Origin: Thermomonas flagellata
GTDB taxonomy: Bacteria > Pseudomonadota > Gammaproteobacteria > Xanthomonadales > Xanthomonadaceae
Length of the DNA: 64,000 nucleotides
Assembly: GCF_022419185.1 (NCBI RefSeq)
Contig: NZ_JAJOZK010000008.1
Location: 89,670 to 153,669, forward strand
Direction: 5' to 3'
This document shows positions 1-11,378 of the stretch, piece by piece; positions within the stretch are counted from its first letter, which is position 1; each line of letters starts with the position of its first letter. The translations under genes were made by a program, and so were the position numbers. The notes beneath the pieces were generated by a model, which saw only the letters and a list, made by a program, of their open reading frames with translations, did no database searches and had not been told where the DNA came from.

Positions 1-746
1 GCGGCGGCGGGCGTAGCAGCGCGCGCGAGACGACCATGCGCGTGGCCGCCGCCGTGGTCGCCAAGAAGTGGCTGGCGCAGCGCGGGGTCAGCGTGCGCGG
101 CTGCATGGTCCAGATCGGCGATGTCGTCCCGCGTGCGCACGACTGGGACGCGGTCGAGGGCAACCCGTTCTTCTGGCCCTGCGCGGAGCAGGTGCCGGAG
201 CTCGAGGCTTACATGGACGCGCTGCGCAAGTCCGGTGATTCGGTGGGCGCGAAGATCCAGGTGGTGGCCGACGGCGTGCCGCCGGGCTGGGGCGAGCCGG
301 TCTACGGCAAGCTCGATGCCGAGCTGGCGGCGGCGATGATGTCGATCAACGCGGTCAAGGGCGTGGAGATTGGCGACGGCTTCGCGGCCGTGGCGCAGAA
401 GGGCAGCGCCCACCGCGACGTGATGACGCCGGAGGGCTTTTTGTCCAACCACGCCGGCGGCATCCTCGGCGGCATTTCCACCGGGCAGCAGATCGCCGTG
501 TCGGTGGCGTTCAAGCCGACCTCCAGCCTGCGCCTGCCGGTGCCGGGGCTGGACGTGGACGGCAACGTGGTCGATGTGGTCACTACCGGTCGCCACGACC
601 CTTGCGTGGGCATCCGCGCGACCCCGATCTGCGAGGCGATGCTGGCGCTGGTGCTGATGGACCAGGCGCTGCGCCACCGCGCGCAGTGCGGTGACGTTGG
701 CGAGGTGCGGCCGCGGATCCCCGGCGCGGTCGCGCCGAAACGCTAG
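1..746 (+). CDS. aroC: Chorismate synthase, 5' end missing (partial)
   Basis: The window opens inside this gene. The first in-frame codon is at base 3 and the stop is TAG at 744-746. Chorismate synthase converts 5-enolpyruvylshikimate-3-phosphate to chorismate using reduced FMN, the last common step towards aromatic amino acids and folate. The visible part begins with [11 protein letters not shown], a family signature, and carries a second signature, [13 protein letters not shown], close to the C-terminus, so the C-terminal two thirds are here. The ATG at 36 is internal and not the true start. Its product feeds the trp genes found 4-8 kb downstream. Confidence 0.96.
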   Translation, partial: GGGRSSARETTMRVAAAVVAKKWLAQRGVSVRGCMVQIGDVVPRAHDWDAVEGNPFFWPCAEQVPELEAYMDALRKSGDSVGAKIQVVADGVPPGWGEPVYGKLDAELAAAMMSINAVKGVEIGDGFAAVAQKGSAHRDVMTPEGFLSNHAGGILGGISTGQQIAVSVAFKPTSSLRLPVPGLDVDGNVVDVVTTGRHDPCVGIRATPICEAMLALVLMDQALRHRAQCGDVGEVRPRIPGAVAPKR

Positions 747-792
747 CGGCGCGCCGCCGGCTTCGCCCGCACGGGCAGCAGCGCGCCGCTAG
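743..792. terminator. Large inverted repeat over the aroC stop codon
   Basis: A perfect 12-bp inverted repeat, CTAGCGGCGCGC (743-754) and GCGCGCCGCTAG (781-792), encloses an inner GCCCG/CGGGC hairpin. The left arm contains the aroC TAG. It sits between aroC and asd and could fold into a strong RNA hairpin that ends aroC transcription. There is no clear T-run, so a terminator role is inference. Confidence 0.45.
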
Positions 793-863
793 GGCTAGGC
801 AGGTCAATCCATTCCCCGCAGGCGCCACCCGGCGCCGCATCCAGATTCCAGAGGCAAGCAACG

Positions 864-1904
864 ATGAGCAAGCAGTACAAGGTGGCGGTGGTCGGCGCGA
901 CCGGCGCGGTCGGCGAAACCATGCTGGCGATTCTGGCCGAGCGTCGGTTCCCCGCCAGCGCGGTGGTGGCGCTGGCCAGCGAGCGCTCGGCCGGGACCGC
1001 GGTCGCGTTCGGCGACGACGAGCTGGTGGTGCAGGACCTGGCCACCTTCGACCCGGCCGCGATCGACATCGCGCTGTTCTCCGCCGGCGGGGCGGTGTCG
1101 AAGGCGTACGCGCCGAAGTTCGCCGCCGCCGGCGCGGTGGTGATCGACAACTCCTCCACCTTCCGCTACGACGACGACGTGCCGCTGGTGGTCAGCGAGG
1201 TGAACCCGGAGGCGGCGCGCCACCGCCCGCGCGGCATCATCGCCAACCCCAACTGCTCCACCATGCAGCTGATGCCGGTGCTGGCGCCGATCCACAAGGC
1301 CTATGGCATCGAGCGCATCAACGTGGCCACCTACCAGTCGGTGTCCGGCGCCGGGCGCAGCGCGCTGGAGGAACTGGGCCGCCAGACCGCGGCGCTGCTG
1401 AGCTTCCAGGACCCGGCGCCGGCGAAGTTCCCGGTGCAGATCGCGTTCAACCTGATCCCGCACATCGACGAGTTCCAGCCCAACGGCTACACCAAGGAAG
1501 AGATGAAGCTGGTGTGGGAGACCCGCAAGATCCTCGGCGACGACGCCATCCAGGTGAACCCCACCGCGGTGCGGGTGCCGGTGTTCTTCGGCCATTCCGA
1601 GGCGGTGAACGTGGAGACCAGGAAGAAGATCACCCCGGACGAGGCGCGCGCGCTGCTGCGCACCGCGCCGGGCGTGCAGGTGGTGGACGAGCCGAAGGCG
1701 GGCGGCTACCCGACGCCGGTGACCCACGCCTCGGGCAAGGACCCGGTGTTCGTGGGCCGCATCCGCGAGGACCTGTCGCACCCGCGCGGGCTCAACCTGT
1801 GGGTGGTGGCCGACAACATCCGCAAGGGCGCGGCGCTCAACGCGGTGCAGATCGCCGAGCTGCTGGTCGCCGACGGCTTGCCGGCCAAGGCCGCGCGCGG
1901 CTAG
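864..1904 (+). CDS. asd: Aspartate-semialdehyde dehydrogenase
   Basis: This enzyme reduces aspartyl phosphate to aspartate semialdehyde with NADPH, the branch point for lysine, diaminopimelate, methionine and threonine. The 346-residue protein starts with a nucleotide-binding motif VVGATGAVGETML and carries NPNCSTMQL with the catalytic cysteine near residue 131, plus the ATYQSVSGAG segment of this family. The length is normal for the short bacterial form (about 340 residues). The ATG follows an AGAGGCAAGCAACG ribosome-binding region. It is followed 27 bases later by fimV, the usual gammaproteobacterial order. Confidence 0.96.
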   Translation: MSKQYKVAVVGATGAVGETMLAILAERRFPASAVVALASERSAGTAVAFGDDELVVQDLATFDPAAIDIALFSAGGAVSKAYAPKFAAAGAVVIDNSSTFRYDDDVPLVVSEVNPEAARHRPRGIIANPNCSTMQLMPVLAPIHKAYGIERINVATYQSVSGAGRSALEELGRQTAALLSFQDPAPAKFPVQIAFNLIPHIDEFQPNGYTKEEMKLVWETRKILGDDAIQVNPTAVRVPVFFGHSEAVNVETRKKITPDEARALLRTAPGVQVVDEPKAGGYPTPVTHASGKDPVFVGRIREDLSHPRGLNLWVVADNIRKGAALNAVQIAELLVADGLPAKAARG

Positions 1905-1931
1905 AGTCACCCGCGCAACCGGGGGAGAGGC

Positions 1932-3698
1932 GTGAGCAAAACCAGATCCATCGTGGTGGCCGCGGCCCTGCTGCTGGCGGCCGGGCAGGCCATGGCGCTC
2001 GGCCTCGGCCAGATCCAGGTCAAGTCGCAGCGCAACCAGCCGCTGCTGGCGGAGATCCCGATCATCTCGGTGACCCCCGGCGAGCTGGAGGCGCTGCAGG
2101 CGCGCCTGGCCTCGCCGGAGACCTTCCGCCGGGTGGGCCTGGCGCCGCCGAGCGGGGCCGCCGCCGACCTGCAGTTCAGCCTCGGCCAGGATGGGCGCGG
2201 GCGCCCGGTGATCCGGGTCACCACCCTGCAGCCGCTGGAGCAGCCGCTGCTCAATTTCCTGATCGAGGTCGAATGGGGCCAGGGCCGGCTGGTGCGCGAA
2301 TACAGCGTGGCGCTGGACACCCCGCAGGCCGCGGCGGCCGCGCTGCAGCCGGCGATCCAGCCGGCGCTGGCGGCGGATGCGCCGGTGGTGCAGCGGCCGC
2401 TGCCGGAAGCGCCTGCCGCGCCGTCTTCGCCGCCATCCTCGGAGGCGTCCACGGCCGCCGCGCCGGCGGCGGGCGCACCCGCGCCAGCCGCTTCCGCAGC
2501 GCCGCCGCCGGCCGCGAGTCCGCTGCCGGCGCAATACGGCCCGGTCAAGCACGGCGAGACCCTCGCGGTCATCGCCCAGCGTCTGCGCCTGGCCGCGGGC
2601 AACCGACTCGACCAGGCGATGCTGGCGCTCTTGCGCGCCAATCCGGACGCATTCCTGGGCGACGACATCAACCGCCTGCGGCAGGGGGCGGTGCTGCGCA
2701 TCCCGAGCGCGGCTGACATCGCCGCGATCCCGCCCGAGGAGGCCGCGCAGGTGGTGCGCGAACAGCTGCGGCAGTGGCGGCAGGCGCGGCGCGCGGTGGC
2801 GCAGCCGACCGCAGCGACAGGTACCCACAGCGCCGCCGCCGGCAGCGCGCGCGCCGTGCCCACGCCGGCCACCGCGGCCAAGCCCACCGGGCCGGTGCCT
2901 GCGCCCGCCGCGACGCCGGCGGCCGCGGCTCCGCGGCGTGCGGAGGCGCGCCTGCAGATCGTGCCGCCGGCCGATGGGCGCCCGGCCACCGCGACCAAGA
3001 CCGGCAATAGCGCCAAGGGCGAGGGCAGCATGCTCCAGCAGGAATTGCAGCGACGCGACGAGGAGATCGCGGCCAAGCGCGCCGAGATCGATGAACTGAA
3101 GGACCGGGTGGCCGCGCTGGAGAAGCTCAAGCAAGAGCAGGCCCGCCTGCTGGCGCTCAAGGACAGCGAACTGGCCGCCGCCCAGCAGAAGCTGGCCCAG
3201 GCCGCCAGTGCGCCCACGCCGGCGCAGCCGGCGGCGCCGCCGGCACCGGCACAGCCGGCCTCGCATGCCGCCTGGTGGTGGGGCGGTGCCGGCCTGCTGG
3301 CGGCGATCGTGCTCGCCTGGCTGCTGCTGCGTCGGCGCGCGCCGGCCAGCCCGCCGCCGCGCCGGCGCCTGTTCGACAGCGACGCGCTGGCGGCCAGCCT
3401 GCGCACCGCCGCGCCCGCGGCGCCTGCGCCGGCCCCCGCCGATGCAGCGCCGCCGTGGCACGCGCCGGCCGCGTCGCCGGCCGACGCGGTTCCGCCATCA
3501 GTACCGGAATCCCCTGCGGCGGCCGAGGATCCGGCCGCCCCCGCGGCGGCCAGCGCCGAGCATCGTTTCAAGCTGGCGCGCGCCTTCCTCGACATCGGCG
3601 ACGAGCATTCCGCGCGCCAGCTGCTGACGGAACTGCTGCACGACGCCGATCCGGCGGCGCGCGAGGACGCCGCGCGCCTGCTGCGCGAGCTGGGCTGA
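1932..3698 (+). CDS. fimV: FimV/HubP-family polar inner-membrane protein with LysM domain
   Basis: FimV-type proteins bind peptidoglycan at the cell pole and organise type IV pili and other polar machinery. This 588-residue protein has a signal peptide (residues 1-22, ending AMA), a conserved N-terminal region ([19 protein letters not shown]), a LysM-like segment around 200-245 ([13 protein letters not shown]), a coiled coil around 363-425, one transmembrane helix around 447-468 ([19 protein letters not shown]), and the C-terminal FimV domain ([20 protein letters not shown]). Ala/Pro-rich linkers separate the domains. It is short for the family, whose members often exceed 900 residues, because the cytoplasmic region is compact. 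It lies in the conserved asd-fimV-truA order. Confidence 0.88.
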   Translation: MSKTRSIVVAAALLLAAGQAMALGLGQIQVKSQRNQPLLAEIPIISVTPGELEALQARLASPETFRRVGLAPPSGAAADLQFSLGQDGRGRPVIRVTTLQPLEQPLLNFLIEVEWGQGRLVREYSVALDTPQAAAAALQPAIQPALAADAPVVQRPLPEAPAAPSSPPSSEASTAAAPAAGAPAPAASAAPPPAASPLPAQYGPVKHGETLAVIAQRLRLAAGNRLDQAMLALLRANPDAFLGDDINRLRQGAVLRIPSAADIAAIPPEEAAQVVREQLRQWRQARRAVAQPTAATGTHSAAAGSARAVPTPATAAKPTGPVPAPAATPAAAAPRRAEARLQIVPPADGRPATATKTGNSAKGEGSMLQQELQRRDEEIAAKRAEIDELKDRVAALEKLKQEQARLLALKDSELAAAQQKLAQAASAPTPAQPAAPPAPAQPASHAAWWWGGAGLLAAIVLAWLLLRRRAPASPPPRRRLFDSDALAASLRTAAPAAPAPAPADAAPPWHAPAASPADAVPPSVPESPAAAEDPAAPAAASAEHRFKLARAFLDIGDEHSARQLLTELLHDADPAAREDAARLLRELG

Positions 3699-3713
3699 GG
3701 GCGCCGGCGGCGG

Positions 3714-4505
3714 ATGCGGCTGGCGCTGGGCCTCGAATACGACGGCAGCGGGTTCCGCGGCTGGCAGCGCCTCAGCCCGGCCGGCGCGCTGGCGCCGGAC
3801 GGCAGCCTGCAGACCGCGCTGGAGATCGCGCTGTCGAAGGTCGCCGCGGCGCCGATCGATACCGTCTGCGCCGGCCGCACTGATGCCGGCGTGCATGCGC
3901 GCTGCCAGGTGGTGCATTTCGATACCGAGGCCACGCGCGATGCGCGCGGCTGGGTGCTGGGCGCCACCGCCCACCTGCCGCCGACGATGGCGGTGCGCTG
4001 GTGCGTGCCGGTCGCCGACGGCTTCAGCGCGCGCTTCTCGGCGCATGCGCGCCGCTACCGCTACCGTATCCTCAACCGCAGCGCGCGCCCGGGGCTGGAA
4101 CGCCAGTACCTGGGCTGGGAGCGGGTGCCGCTGGATGCGCAGGCCATGCACCAGGCGGCGCAGGCGCTGCGCGGGGAACGGGATTTCTCCGCGTTCCGCA
4201 GCGTGCAATGCCAGGCCACCCATGCGCGCCGCCACTTGCAGGAGATTTCCGTCACCCGCGTCGGCGACGAGGTGGTGGTGGAGGTGCAGGCCAACGCCTT
4301 CCTGCACCACATGGTGCGCAACATCGTCGGCTCGCTGCTGGTGGTGGGGCGCGGCGAACGCCCGCCGGAGTGGATCGCCGAACTGCTGGACGGCCGCGAC
4401 CGCACCGCGGCCGGCCCCACCGCGCCGGCCGCCGGGCTGCTGTTCCTCGGCCCGCGCTATCGGCCAGAATGCGGGCTGCCGGCCGAGGTCACCGGCCCCG
4501 CGTGA
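3714..4505 (+). CDS. truA: tRNA pseudouridine(38-40) synthase
   Basis: TruA converts uridines 38-40 of the anticodon stem of many tRNAs to pseudouridine. The 263-residue protein has the family's N-terminal [16 protein letters not shown] and the catalytic motif [10 protein letters not shown] with the nucleophilic aspartate at residue 57. [17 protein letters not shown] near the C-terminus is the second conserved block. The ATG at 3714 lies 15 bases after the fimV stop, and trpF begins 4 bases after the truA stop, so the three are probably co-transcribed. Confidence 0.95.
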   Translation: MRLALGLEYDGSGFRGWQRLSPAGALAPDGSLQTALEIALSKVAAAPIDTVCAGRTDAGVHARCQVVHFDTEATRDARGWVLGATAHLPPTMAVRWCVPVADGFSARFSAHARRYRYRILNRSARPGLERQYLGWERVPLDAQAMHQAAQALRGERDFSAFRSVQCQATHARRHLQEISVTRVGDEVVVEVQANAFLHHMVRNIVGSLLVVGRGERPPEWIAELLDGRDRTAAGPTAPAAGLLFLGPRYRPECGLPAEVTGPA

Positions 4506-4509
4506 TCCC

Positions 4510-5223
4510 ATGCCGCAGCCGCCGTTCCGCACCCGCATCAAGTTCTGCGGCCTGACCCGTCCGGGCGACGTGCGTCTGGCCGGCGAACTAGGCGTGGATG
4601 CGATCGGGCTGGTGTTCGCCCGCGACAGCCGCCGCGCGCTCACCCCTGCGGCGGCGCGTGCGTTGCGCGAGGCGGCCGCGCCGCTGGTGGACGTGGTCGC
4701 GCTGTTCATGGACAACCCGGCCGACGAGGTGCGCGCGGTCATCGCCCAGGTGCGGCCGACCCTGCTGCAATTCCACGGCCAGGAGGACGATGCCTTCTGC
4801 CGGCGCTTCGGGCTGCCCTACCTCAAGGGCCTGGGCCTGGCCGGGGCCGACCCGGTGGACGGCCCCGCGCTGCTGCGGCGCTGGCCGCATGCGGCGGGGT
4901 TCGTGCTCGACGGGCACGCGCCCGGCGCCAGCGGCGGCAGCGGACAGGCGCTGGATCCGGCGCGGCTGCCGCAGGACCTGGACCGGCCCTGGCTGCTGGC
5001 CGGCGGGCTGACCCCGGAGCGCGTGTTCGACGTGGTCCGCGCGGTCGCGCCGTGGGGGGTGGACGTGTCCAGCGGGATCGAATCGGCGCCCGGGATCAAG
5101 GACGGCGCGCGCATGCGCCGTTTCGTCGAGGCGGTGCGCCGCGCCGACTGCGTGGAACTGGGCGCGGACGGCCGCGTCGACGGCTGCCGGGCCTGCGGAC
5201 GCGGCCACGATCAGGTAGGCTAG
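4510..5223 (+). CDS. trpF: Phosphoribosylanthranilate isomerase
   Basis: TrpF carries out the Amadori rearrangement of phosphoribosylanthranilate, the third step of tryptophan synthesis. The 237-residue beta/alpha barrel shows [13 protein letters not shown] at the start, with the catalytic cysteine of the KFCG motif, then [19 protein letters not shown] and [16 protein letters not shown], all conserved in TrpF. The ATG at 4510 is 4 bases after the truA stop. The last 25 or so residues, including two cysteines, extend past the conserved barrel and look like a lineage-specific tail. Confidence 0.95.
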   Translation: MPQPPFRTRIKFCGLTRPGDVRLAGELGVDAIGLVFARDSRRALTPAAARALREAAAPLVDVVALFMDNPADEVRAVIAQVRPTLLQFHGQEDDAFCRRFGLPYLKGLGLAGADPVDGPALLRRWPHAAGFVLDGHAPGASGGSGQALDPARLPQDLDRPWLLAGGLTPERVFDVVRAVAPWGVDVSSGIESAPGIKDGARMRRFVEAVRRADCVELGADGRVDGCRACGRGHDQVG

Positions 5224-5402
5224 GCACATGCCCCGAGGCCATCGCCCCGCCGCTCCGTTCGGCCGCTCGCTGCGGCGTTGGCGGCGCGTGCCCGCCGCCG
5301 CGATCCGATGATGCCGCGCCGCACGCGCCAGCGCGTGCGGCCCCGTGACCCCGTCCCGCTGCGCGGCCCGCGGCCGCGCCCCGTGTCCTCGGAGACCCTG
5401 CC

Positions 5403-6641
<1,239 letters not shown>

Positions 6642-6676
6642 AAAGCCCCGCGCTGGCCGATCAGGCCGGTTTGCGC

Positions 6677-6682
6677 GACAAT
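6677..6682 (+). promoter_or_regulatory. Possible -10 element upstream of the DUF3144 gene
   Basis: GACAAT lies 39 bases before the start codon of the DUF3144 gene, in an otherwise GC-rich spacer after trpB. No good -35 is visible. It could give DUF3144-trpA its own promoter. The call rests on this hexamer alone. Confidence 0.25.
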
Positions 6683-6721
6683 ACCCAGTTCTTTCGACCC
6701 GATACGACGAGGAGTGCGGCC

Positions 6722-7171
6722 ATGGCCGACGAACAGCAGGCCCCGCCCGCGGCCGAGCAGACGAACGCGAACCAGATGGATCCGGCGTTCTTCGACTGCG
6801 TCAACGAGTACCTGGAGCTGACCCGCAAGCAGTCCGAGCAGCAGGGCGTCAAGCGCATCAGCCTGGCCAGCCTGTACGCCGCGGCGCGCTTCAACGCGCA
6901 CGTGTACCTGGTGAGCGTCAAGCCGATCGAGGCCGCAGAGCAGCGCAAGGACTTCCTCGACTATATGACCACCCTGTACCGGCGCATGCTCAACGAGCAC
7001 CTGGACGGGCTGGGCCACGAGCGCGGCATCGATGTCGGCGATTCCGAGCTGGCCGAGGAATACAAGGCCGCCGGCATCCGGGTCGGGCGCCTGGCGCGCG
7101 AGGGCCAGACCCCGGCCAACGATTCCATCGCCGCCGCCGGTGCGGTGCCGCCGTCCGCTTCGAACGAATGA
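6722..7171 (+). CDS. DUF3144 family protein
   Basis: A 149-residue acidic protein of the DUF3144 family, found mainly in Proteobacteria and of unknown function. The conserved core (residues 18-115) has FFDCVNEYLELTRKQSEQQ and ARFNAHVYLVSVK, and looks mostly alpha-helical and soluble with no signal or membrane segment. It lies between trpB and trpA. Its stop overlaps the trpA start as ATGA, so translation of the two is probably coupled. A GAGGAG sequence precedes the ATG. The position suggests co-expression with tryptophan synthesis, but no enzymatic role can be read from the sequence. Confidence 0.8.
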   Translation: MADEQQAPPAAEQTNANQMDPAFFDCVNEYLELTRKQSEQQGVKRISLASLYAAARFNAHVYLVSVKPIEAAEQRKDFLDYMTTLYRRMLNEHLDGLGHERGIDVGDSELAEEYKAAGIRVGRLAREGQTPANDSIAAAGAVPPSASNE

Positions 7172-7974
7172 CCCGGCTGGACGACCGCCTGCAGGCGCTG
7201 CGCGCCGCCGGGCGCAAGGCGCTGGTGCCGTTCGTGACCGCGGGCGACCCCTCGCCGCAGGCGACGGTGCCGGTGCTGCACGCGCTGGTCGCCGCCGGCG
7301 CCGACGTGCTCGAGCTGGGCGTGCCGTTCTCCGACCCGATGGCGGACGGCCCGGTGATCCAGCGCAGCTCCGAGCGCGCGCTGGCGCGCGGGGTCGGTCT
7401 CGGCGCAGTGCTGGAGATGGTGCGCGCGTTCCGGGTGGACGATGCGGCCACCCCGGTGGTGCTCATGGGCTATCTGAATCCGGTCGAGATCCGCGGCGCC
7501 GCGGCGTTCGCCGCCGAGGCCGCGCAGGCCGGGGTGGACGGCGTACTGCTGGTGGACCTGCCGCCGGAGGAAGCCGACGAATACCGCGCAGCGTTCGCCC
7601 ACCACGGCCTGGTGCTGGTGTCGCTGGCCGCGCCGACGACCCCGCAGGCGCGCCTGGAGCGGCTGTGCGCCCAGGCCGAGGGCTACCTGTACTACGTCAG
7701 CTTCGCCGGGGTCACCGGCGCCGACCGCCTGGACGTGGCCGAGGCCGCCGCCCACCTGCGGCAGGTGCGGGCGATGGCCGGGATCCCGGTGTTCGCCGGA
7801 TTCGGCATCCGCGATGCCGCCGGCGCCGCGGCGATGGCGGCGCATGCCGACGGGGTGGTGGTCGGCAGCGCGCTGGTGGCGGCGCTGGCCGACAGCCCGG
7901 ACCCGCAGGCCGCGGCCGAGCGCGCCGGCCAGTTCCTGCGCCCGCTGCGCGCAGCGCTGGACGCCGCCGGCTGA
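7168..7974 (+). CDS. trpA: Tryptophan synthase alpha chain
   Basis: TrpA cleaves indole-3-glycerol phosphate to indole, which passes through a tunnel to TrpB. The 268-residue barrel has LELGVPFSDPMADGP with the catalytic glutamate (49) and aspartate (60), followed by VLMGYLNPV and YYVSFAGVTGA and the phosphate-binding GFGIRD and VVVGSALV segments. The ATG overlaps the stop of the upstream DUF3144 gene. trpB and trpA are therefore separated by one inserted gene rather than adjacent as in most bacteria. Confidence 0.96.
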   Translation: MTRLDDRLQALRAAGRKALVPFVTAGDPSPQATVPVLHALVAAGADVLELGVPFSDPMADGPVIQRSSERALARGVGLGAVLEMVRAFRVDDAATPVVLMGYLNPVEIRGAAAFAAEAAQAGVDGVLLVDLPPEEADEYRAAFAHHGLVLVSLAAPTTPQARLERLCAQAEGYLYYVSFAGVTGADRLDVAEAAAHLRQVRAMAGIPVFAGFGIRDAAGAAAMAAHADGVVVGSALVAALADSPDPQAAAERAGQFLRPLRAALDAAG

Positions 7975-8071
7975 GGCCGGCGGTTGTGCCCCGCAACGGG
8001 TGGCCGCGCGCGCCCTGGGCTAGACTTGCCGCCCCCCGTCCCGGGGCCTGAGGCTGGAGCCGACCGAACCG

Positions 8072-8955
<884 letters not shown>

Positions 8956-8959
<4 letters not shown>

Positions 8960-10314
8960 GCGCGCGCCGCTACTTCGGCACCGACGGCATCCGCGGTCGG
9001 GTCGGCGAGGGGCCGATCTCGGCCGACTTCGTGCTGCGCCTGGGCAATGCCTACGGGCACGCGCTGGCGGCGCGCGCCGGCGGCGCCGACTGGCGCAAGC
9101 CGGTGGTCCTGATCGGCAAGGACACCCGCATCTCCAACTACATGTTCGAGGCCGCGCTGGAGGCCGGGCTGGTCGCGGCCGGGGTGGACGTGCAGCTGAT
9201 GGGGCCGATGCCGACCCCGGCGGTGGCGCATCTGACCCATTCCATGCGCGCCGACGGCGGGATCGTGATCTCCGCCTCGCACAACCCGCACCATGACAAC
9301 GGCATCAAGTTCTTCTCGGCCCAGGGCGAGAAGCTGGACGACGCCACCGAACTGGCGATCGAGGCCGCGCTGGAGCAGCCGTTCCGGACCGTGCCGTCCG
9401 AGCGTCTGGGCAAGGCGGTGCGCACCCGCGATACCGTCGGGCGCTACGTCGAGGCCTGCAAGAACGCGGTGCCGCGCGGCTTCAACCTGGACGGCCTGCG
9501 GATCGTGGTGGACTGCGCCAACGGCGCCACCTACCAGATCGCGCCGCTGGTGCTGCGCGAACTGGGGGCGCGGGTGGAGGCGATCGGGGTCGAGCCGAAC
9601 GGGGTCAACATCAACGCCGGGGTCGGTTCCACCCATCCGCAGGCGCTGGCCGCGCAGGTGCGTGCGCGCGGCGCCGACCTCGGCATCGCGTTCGACGGCG
9701 ACGGCGACCGGGTGGTGTTCGTGGACGCCGGCGGCCATGTGCGCGACGGCGACGACCTGCTGTACGTGCTGGCCTGCGACTGGCAGGCCAGCGGCCGCCT
9801 GCGCGGCCCGGTGGTCGGCACCCTGATGACCAACTACGGCTTCGAGCAGGCGCTGGCGGCGCGCGGGATCGGCTTCGTGCGCGCCCAGGTCGGCGACCGT
9901 CACGTACACCAGCAGCTGCTGGCGCACGGCGGCGTGCTCGGCGGCGAGGCCAGCGGCCACATCCTGTGCCTGGACCGTGCCAGCACCGGCGATGGCATCA
10001 TCAGCGCGCTGCAGGTGCTGGAGGTGCTGCGCCGGCGCGGCCTGGGCCTGGCCGAGGCGGTGCAGGGCCTGCGCAAGCTGCCGCAGCAGACGGTGAACGT
10101 GCGCTTCGCCGCCGGCCATCGCCCGCACGAGGCGGAGGCCGTGCAGGCCGCGCTCGCCGCGGCGCGGCGCGCCGTGGACGGCCGCGGGCGCGCGTTCCTG
10201 CGCCCGTCCGGCACCGAGCCGGTGGTGCGGGTCACGGTCGAGGCCGACGACCCGGCGCTGGTCGAATCCACCGTGCAGGCCCTGGCCGACGCCGTGCGCG
10301 CGGCCGCGGCCTGA
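8956..10314 (+). CDS. glmM: Phosphoglucosamine mutase
   Basis: GlmM interconverts glucosamine-6-phosphate and glucosamine-1-phosphate for UDP-GlcNAc, and so for peptidoglycan and lipopolysaccharide. The 452-residue product has the start [10 protein letters not shown], the phosphoserine loop [12 protein letters not shown] with the active serine at 108, the metal loop FDGDGDR and the phosphate-binding [11 protein letters not shown]. The start is the GTG at 8956, read in a GTGA overlap with the accD stop, because this gives the family's standard N-terminus and no ATG is nearby. Confidence 0.96.
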
Positions 10315-10379
10315 TCCCGATCAACCCGCCCGCGCCTGCCGCGGGCGACACTCCCGCTTCGTTCCCGACACCGACCGCC

Positions 10380-11318
10380 ATGAGCCAGCCGCAGATCCCG
10401 ACCCTCGACATCCGCCGCTTCGACACCGACCGCGAGGCCTTCGTGGCCGAGCTGGGCAACGCCTACCGCGAATGGGGCTTCGCCGGCATCCGCGGCCACG
10501 GCATCCCGCAGGAGGTGATCGACGGCGCCTACGACGCCTTCGTCGCGTTCTTCGCGCTGCCGGAAGAGACCAAGAAGCAGTACCACGTGCCCGGCGGCGG
10601 CGGCGCGCGCGGCTACACCCCGTTCGGAGTGGAGACCGCGAAGGGCTCCAAGCACTTCGACCTCAAGGAGTTCTGGCACGTCGGCCGCGAGGTGCGCGAC
10701 GAGAAGTACGCCGAGGTGATGCCGCCCAACCTGTGGCCGGCGGAGGTGCCGGAGTTCCGCGAGCGCGCGCTGGCGCTGTACGCCGCGCTGGACGCGCTGG
10801 GGGCGCGGGTGCTGGCGGCGCTGGCGCTCAACCTCGGGCTGCCCGAGGACTACTTCGCCGACAAGACCGACAACGGCAATTCGATCCTGCGCCCGATCCA
10901 CTATCCGCCGATCACCGCCGACGAGATCCCCAACGTGCGCGCCGGCGCGCACGAGGACATCAACCTGATCACCCTGCTGGTCGGCGCCAGCGCGGAAGGC
11001 CTGGAGGTGCTCTCGCGCAAGGGCGAGTGGGTGCCGTTCACCGCGGATGCCGACACCATCGTGGTCAACATCGGCGACATGCTGCAGCGCCTGACCAACC
11101 ACGTGCTGCCGTCCACCACCCACCGGGTGGTCAACCCGCCGGGCGAGAAGGCGCGCCAGCCGCGCTATTCCACCCCGTTCTTCCTGCACCCGAACCCGGA
11201 TTTCGTGATCGACGTGCTGCCCGGCTGCGTCAGCGCCGACAACCCCAGCCGCTATCCCGAGCCGATCACCGCCCAGGGCTACCTGGAAGAGCGCCTGCGC
11301 GAGATCAAGCTGAAGTGA
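10380..11318 (+). CDS. 2-oxoglutarate-Fe(II) dioxygenase, isopenicillin N synthase-like family
   Basis: A 312-residue member of the non-haem iron oxygenase family that includes isopenicillin N synthase and plant 2-oxoglutarate oxygenases. It has the N-terminal DIOX_N region (REWGFAGIRGHGIP), the iron-binding H-x-D in AGAHEDINLITLL, a distal histidine in TTHRVVNPP and the R-x-S co-substrate motif in RYSTPFF. The substrate cannot be told from the sequence; no secondary-metabolite genes lie nearby, so a housekeeping or catabolic role is as likely as antibiotic synthesis. It follows glmM by 65 bases in the same direction. Confidence 0.85.
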   Translation: MSQPQIPTLDIRRFDTDREAFVAELGNAYREWGFAGIRGHGIPQEVIDGAYDAFVAFFALPEETKKQYHVPGGGGARGYTPFGVETAKGSKHFDLKEFWHVGREVRDEKYAEVMPPNLWPAEVPEFRERALALYAALDALGARVLAALALNLGLPEDYFADKTDNGNSILRPIHYPPITADEIPNVRAGAHEDINLITLLVGASAEGLEVLSRKGEWVPFTADADTIVVNIGDMLQRLTNHVLPSTTHRVVNPPGEKARQPRYSTPFFLHPNPDFVIDVLPGCVSADNPSRYPEPITAQGYLEERLREIKLK

Positions 11319-11341
11319 CGCACTGGCGGGAATGCGGGGGC

Positions 11342-11364
11342 GGGTGCGCCGCCGCGGCGCTCCC
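11342..11364. terminator. Hairpin between convergent oxygenase genes
   Basis: GCGCCG/CGGCGC with a CCG loop, extended by a GGG/CCC pair across one mismatch, lies in the 60-base gap between two convergent genes. No T-run follows on either strand, so it is only a candidate bidirectional terminator. Confidence 0.35.
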
Positions 11365-11378
11365 GCGACCCTGCGCCT

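Noticed and set aside
804..3461. An 885-codon minus-strand frame over asd and fimV
   Set aside because: Antisense to two recognised genes and dominated by Arg/His/Gln repeats; no start signal or motif.
5224..5402. A trp attenuator or leader peptide upstream of trpB
   Set aside because: No short frame with tandem tryptophan codons and no alternative hairpin with T-run can be seen in this 179-base gap.
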